Positions 7,023 to 10,376 of a DNA stretch of 10,376 nucleotides are shown here, in pieces. Below the pieces are notes generated by a model. The model made no database searches and was not told where the DNA came from. It saw nothing but the letters and a program-made list of their open reading frames with translations. The stretch's first letter is position 1. Each line of letters starts with the position of its first letter. This stretch comes from an uncultured Lachnospiraceae bacterium (lineage in GTDB: Bacteria > Bacillota > Clostridia > Lachnospirales > Lachnospiraceae). The translations under genes were made by a program, and so were the position numbers. Location of the stretch: contig USGM01000108.1 of assembly GCA_900554205.1 (NCBI GenBank), positions 1-10,376 on the forward strand, in the 5' to 3' direction.

Positions 7023-7050
7023 AAAGTGCGAAAAGGAGGCGACTTTTTTT
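7023..7050 (+). promoter_or_regulatory. rpsJ ribosome binding site in a hairpin loop, followed by a T run
   Basis: AAAGTGCG (7023-7030, one bulged G) pairs with CGACTTT (7040-7046). The 9-nt loop is AAAAGGAGG, the full Shine-Dalgarno. The T7 run at 7044-7050 continues straight into the ATG. The linear Shine-Dalgarno to ATG distance, 11 nt, is long, and the stem would shorten it. A stem followed by T residues also resembles a weak attenuator. Confidence 0.55.
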
Positions 7051-7368
7051 ATGGCAAGTCAAGTAATGAGAATTACCCTTAAGGCTTATGAGCATCAGCT
7101 GGTGGACGCATCCGCCAAGAAGATCATCGAGACTGTAAAGAAGACCGGATCAGAGGTTAGCGGGCCTGTGCCGCTGCCGACAAAGAAAGAGGTTGTTACA
7201 ATTCTGAGAGCCGTACACAAGTACAAGGATTCCAGAGAGCAGTTCGAGCAGAGAACTCATAAGAGACTTATCGATATCATTGCACCTACACAGAAGACAG
7301 TTGATGCACTGCAGAGACTGGAAATGCCCGCAGGTGTTTACATTGATATTAAAATGAAAACCAAGTAA
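7051..7368 (+). CDS. rpsJ: 30S ribosomal protein S10
   Basis: This 105-residue protein has the full-length bacterial S10 sequence, including MRITLKAYEHQLVDASAKKI, the GPVPLPTKKEV loop that reaches into the 30S head, and the KRLIDI segment. S10 is part of the 30S head and, in other bacteria, also binds NusB in antitermination. The start ATG has AAGGAGG 11 nt upstream, within the loop of a predicted hairpin. It is the first gene of the S10 operon, driven by the promoter at 6717-6745. Confidence 0.98.
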   Translation: MASQVMRITLKAYEHQLVDASAKKIIETVKKTGSEVSGPVPLPTKKEVVTILRAVHKYKDSREQFEQRTHKRLIDIIAPTQKTVDALQRLEMPAGVYIDIKMKTK

Positions 7369-7472
7369 TGAAAACAAACCTCTACTTAGACGTAAGAACA
7401 CATCGTTACGGCGCAACGGTAACAGCGTGGTCCGCTATGTAGAAAGCCTTAGAAGGCAGAAAGAGAGGAAAA
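7369..7472 (+). promoter_or_regulatory. rpsJ-rplC intercistronic region with small hairpins
   Basis: This 104-nt gap is longer than the other spacers in the operon. It holds three short possible stems: GTTAC/GTAAC (7405-7423), AGCG/CGCT (7424-7436) and GCCT/AGGC (7446-7457). The last lies just upstream of the GAGAGG ribosome binding site of rplC. No T run follows any of them, so they are not terminators. They may affect RNA processing or rplC translation. Confidence 0.4.
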
Positions 7473-8156
7473 ATGAAGAAAGCAATTTTGGCAACCAAAG
7501 TCGGAATGACTCAGATCTTCAATGAAGACGGCGTATTGGTTCCTGTAACGGTTCTTCAGGCAGGTCCCTGTGTGGTAACACAGATCAAGACTGTTGAGAA
7601 TGACGGCTACAGCGCAGTACAGGTCGGCTTCGCAGACAAGAAGGAAAAGATCGTAAACAAGGATGCAAGCGGTAAGAGAGAGATCATCCACAGACACGGC
7701 GTCAACAAGGCGCAGGCAGGCCACTTCAAGAAGGCAGGCGTAAGCGCAAAGAGATATATCAGAGAGTTCAAGTTCGAGAACGCTGGCGATTATACGCTGG
7801 GCGCAGAGATCAAGGCAGACATCTTCGCAGAGGGCGACAAGATTGATGCTTCTGCAATCTCCAAGGGAAAAGGATTCCAGGGTGCGATCAAGAGACTTGG
7901 TCAGCACAGAGGACCCATGAAGCACGGTTCCAAGTTCCATCGTCATCAGGGTTCCAACGGTGCATGTTCCTCTCCCAGCCGTGTGTTCAAGGGTAAGGGA
8001 ATGCCCGGACATATGGGTTGCGTAAAAGTAACTGTTCAGAACCTTGAGGTTGTAAGAGTAGATGCTGAGAAGAATCTGCTTCTGATCAAGGGTGCGGTAC
8101 CCGGCCCGAAGAAGGCTCTGGTAACCATCAAAGAGACCACGAAGGTCGAGGCATAA
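7473..8156 (+). CDS. rplC: 50S ribosomal protein L3
   Basis: This 227-residue L3 begins MKKAILATKVGMTQIFNEDG and contains the central loop region GSKFHRHQGSNGA that reaches towards the peptidyl transferase centre in the 50S subunit, followed by KGKGMPGHMG. L3 is one of the first proteins to bind 23S rRNA during assembly. The start ATG is preceded by GAGAGG at about 6 nt. Its product length and both ends are normal for the family. It lies in the canonical place between rpsJ and rplD. Confidence 0.98.
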   Translation: MKKAILATKVGMTQIFNEDGVLVPVTVLQAGPCVVTQIKTVENDGYSAVQVGFADKKEKIVNKDASGKREIIHRHGVNKAQAGHFKKAGVSAKRYIREFKFENAGDYTLGAEIKADIFAEGDKIDASAISKGKGFQGAIKRLGQHRGPMKHGSKFHRHQGSNGACSSPSRVFKGKGMPGHMGCVKVTVQNLEVVRVDAEKNLLLIKGAVPGPKKALVTIKETTKVEA

Positions 8157-8201
8157 TAGATGTGCCTTTGCCAGGCGCACGTGCGAAAGGAGGCCAATCA
8201 G
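8157..8201 (+). promoter_or_regulatory. rplC-rplD spacer with hairpin and palindrome
   Basis: GTGC (8162-8165) can pair with GCAC (8177-8180), with an extra C-G pair across a one-base bulge. CGCACGTGCG (8176-8185) is a perfect 10-bp palindrome. Both end just before the AAAGGAGG ribosome binding site (8186-8193) of rplD. Because L4 is the classic autoregulator of S10 operons, structure here could matter, but nothing in the sequence proves a role. Confidence 0.35.
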
Positions 8202-8822
8202 ATGGCAAACGTATCTGTTTTTAATATGGAAGGCAAGGAAGTTGGAACAATCGAATTGAACGATGCCGTATTTGGTGTTGAAGTAAATGAGCATTTAGTT
8301 CATATGGCGGTTGTACAGCAGCTTGCAAATAATCGTCAGGGAACCCAGAAGGCAAAGACCCGTTCCGAGGTATCCGGCGGCGGAAGAAAGCCCTGGAGAC
8401 AGAAGGGAACAGGACATGCAAGACAGGGTTCAACCAGATCTCCCCAGTGGACCGGCGGCGGTGTTGTATTCGCACCCGTTCCCAGAGATTATTCCTTCAA
8501 GCTTAACAAGAAGGAAAAGAGAGCAGCACTGAAGTCCGCTCTGACAGACAAAGTTCAGAAGAACAGCCTTATCGTTGTTGATGAGCTGAAGTTCGACGAG
8601 ATCAAGACAAAGAACTTTGCAAATGTGATGAGCAATTTGAAGGTTGAGAAGGGTCTTGTTGTTATCGCCGAGAACGATGCAAACGTAGTTCTCTCCGCCA
8701 GAAACATGGCAGATGTAGATACAACTCTGGTAAACACCATCAACACATATGACATCATGAAGGCTAAGACAGTTGTCCTGACCAAGGATGCTGTTGCAAA
8801 GATCGAGGAGGTGTACGCATAA
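8202..8822 (+). CDS. rplD: 50S ribosomal protein L4
   Basis: This 206-residue L4 contains the conserved extended loop RSEVSGGGRKPWRQKGTGHARQG that lines the peptide exit tunnel, followed by RSPQWTGGGVVFAP and a normal C-terminal domain. I start at ATG 8202 (MANVSVFNMEG), which has AAAGGAGG 8 nt upstream. An in-frame ATG at 8160 would add 14 non-conserved residues and lacks a ribosome binding site. In E. coli, L4 also represses its own operon by binding the S10 leader; whether it does so here is unknown. Its stop codon overlaps the rplW start by one base. Confidence 0.98.
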   Translation: MANVSVFNMEGKEVGTIELNDAVFGVEVNEHLVHMAVVQQLANNRQGTQKAKTRSEVSGGGRKPWRQKGTGHARQGSTRSPQWTGGGVVFAPVPRDYSFKLNKKEKRAALKSALTDKVQKNSLIVVDELKFDEIKTKNFANVMSNLKVEKGLVVIAENDANVVLSARNMADVDTTLVNTINTYDIMKAKTVVLTKDAVAKIEEVYA

Positions 8823-9121
8823 TGGCAGACATTAAATACTATGACGTAATCCTCAAACCGGTTATTACCGAGAAGAGTATGGCTGGTATGGGCGAGAAGA
8901 AATATACTTTTCTGGTTCATACAGAGGCAAACAAGTCCCAGATCAAGGAAGCTGTTGAGAAGATGTTCGATGGCGCTAAGGTAAAGAGCGTGAACACCAT
9001 GAACTGCGAGGGAAAGAACAAGAGACGCGGAATGGTTACCGGCAAGACTGCCAAGACCAAGAAGGCTATTGTTACCCTGACTGCTGACAGCAAGGACATT
9101 GAGATCTTCACAGGTCTGTAA
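8822..9121 (+). CDS. rplW: 50S ribosomal protein L23
   Basis: This 99-residue L23 has the typical VILKPVITEKSM N-terminus, the KYTFLVHTEANKSQIKEAVE helix-strand region and the basic GKNKRRGMVTGKTAKTKKA loop. L23 sits at the exit of the ribosomal tunnel, where trigger factor and SRP dock. TAATG joins it to rplD with a 1-nt overlap. GAGGAGGTG at 8805-8813, inside rplD, serves as ribosome binding site, so the two genes are translationally coupled. Confidence 0.98.
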   Translation: MADIKYYDVILKPVITEKSMAGMGEKKYTFLVHTEANKSQIKEAVEKMFDGAKVKSVNTMNCEGKNKRRGMVTGKTAKTKKAIVTLTADSKDIEIFTGL

Positions 9122-9212
9122 GCTGTAGGAAACGAAAAGGTTTCTTACGCATGGTTAAGTATGCGGCCGAAGGATGCGGCTGCGCAAAATTCATTGAAAA
9201 GGAGATAAGACA
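9122..9212 (+). promoter_or_regulatory. rplW-rplB intercistronic region with two hairpins
   Basis: GTAGGAAAC (9125-9133) pairs with GTTTCTTAC (9140-9148) in a 9-bp stem with one G-T pair and a 6-nt loop. GCGGCCG (9163-9169) pairs with CGGCTGC (9177-9183) in a 7-bp stem with a 7-nt loop. Neither is followed by a T run, so termination is unlikely. AAAAGGAG (9197-9204) then serves rplB. Confidence 0.45.
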
Positions 9213-10055
9213 ATGGGTATCAAGACATACAACCCCTATACACCCTCCAGAAGAAATATGACCGGTTCTGATTTCGCTGAGATCACAAAGCTGACCCCCG
9301 AGAAGAGCCTTTGCACTTCTCTGAAGAAGAATGCCGGACGTAACAATCAGGGTAAGATTACTGTGAGACACCATGGCGGCGGCTCCAGAAGAAAGTACAG
9401 AATCGTTGATTTCAAGAGATATAAGGATGGCATTCCTGCAACTGTTATCGGTATCGAGTACGATCCCAACAGAACAGCAAACATCGCTCTGATCTGCTAC
9501 GCAGACGGCGAGAAGGCATATATCCTTGCTCCTGAAGGACTGACGGACGGCATGAAGATCATGAACGGACCGGAAGCAGAAGTGAGAGTCGGCAACTGCC
9601 TTCCTCTTTCTGAGATCCCTGTAGGTACTCAGGTACACAACATCGAGCTGTATCCCGGTAAGGGCGGTCAGATGGTTCGTGCAGCAGGAAACAGCGCACA
9701 GCTGATGGCTAAGGAAGGAAAGTACGCAACACTTCGTCTTCCCTCCGGCGAGATGAGAATGGTTCCCCTTGTATGCCGTGCAACCGTTGGTGTTGTAGGC
9801 AATGTTGATCATAACCTTGTAAATATCGGTAAGGCAGGACGTAAGCGTCACATGGGTGTTCGCCCTACAGTACGCGGTTCTGTTATGAACCCGAATGACC
9901 ATCCGCATGGTGGTGGTGAAGGTAAGACCGGTATCGGCCGTCCGGGTCCGTGCACACCGTGGGGCAAGCCTGCTCTTGGTCTTAAGACTAGAAAGAAAAA
10001 CAAACAGTCTAACAAGTTAATCGTAAGAAGAAGAAATGGTAAGGCGATTTCATAA
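9213..10055 (+). CDS. rplB: 50S ribosomal protein L2
   Basis: This 280-residue L2 is full length. It starts MGIKTYNPYTPSRRNMTGSDF and contains the RNA-binding segment HHGGGSRRKYRIVDFKR, the KGGQMVRAAGNSAQLMAKEG region and the conserved C-terminal NPNDHPHGGGEGKTG with the histidine near the peptidyl transferase centre. L2 helps join the ribosomal subunits and bind tRNA. AAAAGGAG lies 8 nt upstream of the ATG. Only 18 nt separate it from rpsS. Confidence 0.98.
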   Translation: MGIKTYNPYTPSRRNMTGSDFAEITKLTPEKSLCTSLKKNAGRNNQGKITVRHHGGGSRRKYRIVDFKRYKDGIPATVIGIEYDPNRTANIALICYADGEKAYILAPEGLTDGMKIMNGPEAEVRVGNCLPLSEIPVGTQVHNIELYPGKGGQMVRAAGNSAQLMAKEGKYATLRLPSGEMRMVPLVCRATVGVVGNVDHNLVNIGKAGRKRHMGVRPTVRGSVMNPNDHPHGGGEGKTGIGRPGPCTPWGKPALGLKTRKKNKQSNKLIVRRRNGKAIS

Positions 10056-10073
10056 TCGATAGGAGGTAAAACG

Positions 10074-10355
10074 ATGGCTCGTTCACTTAAAAAAGGACCA
10101 TTTGCAGACGCTAGCTTACTGAAGAAGGTAGACGCTATGAACGAGGCAGGACAGAAACAGGTTATCAAGACCTGGTCCCGCCGTTCTACAATCTTCCCGC
10201 AGATGGTTGGTCATACAATCGCAGTACATGACGGCAGAAAGCATGTACCGGTATACGTAACAGAGGATATGGTTGGTCACAAACTTGGTGAGTTCGTTGC
10301 TACAAGAACTTACAGAGGCCACGGCAAAGACGAGAAAAAGTCCGGACGTAAATAA
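10074..10355 (+). CDS. rpsS: 30S ribosomal protein S19
   Basis: This 93-residue S19 contains SLKKGPFAD at the N-terminus, WSRRSTIFPQMVGHTIAVHDGRKHVPVYVTEDMVGHKLGEF in the centre (given as key blocks WSRRSTI, VHDGRKHVPV and GHKLGEF) and the TYRGHGK tail. It binds 16S rRNA in the 30S head together with S13. AGGAGGT at 10061-10067 is its ribosome binding site. Length is normal for the family. Confidence 0.98.
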   Translation: MARSLKKGPFADASLLKKVDAMNEAGQKQVIKTWSRRSTIFPQMVGHTIAVHDGRKHVPVYVTEDMVGHKLGEFVATRTYRGHGKDEKKSGRK

Positions 10356-10368
10356 TAGATACGCTTTG

Positions 10369-10376
10369 AAAGGAGG
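10369..10376 (+). promoter_or_regulatory. Ribosome binding site of the next gene (probably rplV)
   Basis: The window ends in AAAGGAGG, 14 nt after the rpsS stop. In S10 operons the next gene is rplV (L22), so this is very likely its Shine-Dalgarno. The gene itself lies outside the window. Confidence 0.7.

Larger units (their letters stand above)
6752..7050 (+). promoter_or_regulatory. Long structured 5' leader of the S10 operon
   Basis: About 300 nt separate the predicted start point from rpsJ, with no credible coding sequence. By hand I find a series of stems. Domain I has CAGTGA/TCACTG (6794-6799 with 6853-6858) enclosing CAG-TTTTC/GAAAACTG (6807-6815 with 6837-6844, one bulged G). Domain II is TCTGC/GCAGA (6872-6887). 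Domain III is CGTGTG/CACACG (6893-6898 with 6942-6947), extended by TGAA/TTCA. Domain IV is a tandem hairpin (6979-7016). Domain V is a hairpin holding the Shine-Dalgarno in its loop (7023-7046). In E. coli the S10 leader binds L4 and controls both transcription and translation of the operon. A similar role here is inference, and I do not recognise the fold as a named riboswitch or leader family. Confidence 0.6.

Noticed and set aside
8160..8201. Upstream in-frame ATG adding 14 residues to L4
   Set aside because: No ribosome binding site before 8160, residues not L4-like, and AAAGGAGG sits correctly before ATG 8202.
7449..8294. Long minus-strand open frame (281 codons) across rplC
   Set aside because: It is antisense to L3, has no ribosome binding site and its translation resembles no protein family; a by-product of codon bias in rplC.
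9108..9908. Long minus-strand open frame (266 codons) across rplB
   Set aside because: Antisense shadow of L2, which is fully intact and unmistakable.
1..10376. CRISPR arrays, tRNA or rRNA genes, insertion sequences, phage genes
   Set aside because: No spaced direct repeats, no cloverleaf-like segments, no transposase or integrase frames and no terminal repeats were seen.

Overview
The window looks like the chromosome of an anaerobic Gram-positive bacterium of the class Clostridia, most probably a Lachnospiraceae. This is inferred from protein character, strong AGGAGG-type ribosome binding sites, heavy AGA/AAG codon use in the ribosomal protein genes and the general gene content. No database search was possible. 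Every gene I can support falls into a recognisable family. The less ordinary material lies in regulatory DNA and in one broken gene.

Left part (1-4394): the 3' portion of a cardiolipin synthase gene is followed by a two-gene ECF sigma factor / anti-sigma-like operon. That operon has an ECF-type promoter (GGAAC-N16-CGTC) directly in front of it, so it probably activates itself. Convergent to it, with only 2 bp between the stop codons, is a KdpE-like response regulator / short KdpD-like histidine kinase operon on the minus strand. It is read from a near-consensus promoter at 4436-4464.

Middle (4431-6576): divergent from the kinase is a membrane acyltransferase (Acyltransferase_3 family) gene with its own promoter. 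It is split by a -1 frame change near 5349-5357, so it is a pseudogene or contains a sequence error. Its stop codon overlaps that of a minus-strand SAM-dependent methyltransferase (COG1092/RlmI-like, without PUA domain) in a shared CTAG.

Right part (6577-10376): an AT-rich intergenic region carries two opposed promoters, one for the methyltransferase and a strong one with an UP-like element for the S10 ribosomal protein operon. The S10 transcript has a predicted leader of about 300 nt, rich in inverted repeats. It includes a tandem hairpin with interchangeable arms and a hairpin that shows the rpsJ Shine-Dalgarno in its loop, followed by a T run. Then come rpsJ, rplC, rplD, rplW, rplB and rpsS in canonical order. 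The window ends in the ribosome binding site of the next gene, presumably rplV.

I do not see an unmistakably new system. The best leads are the S10 leader, the autoregulated ECF module with its acidic linker-type anti-sigma protein, and the KdpDE-like pair without any kdpFABC genes in view.
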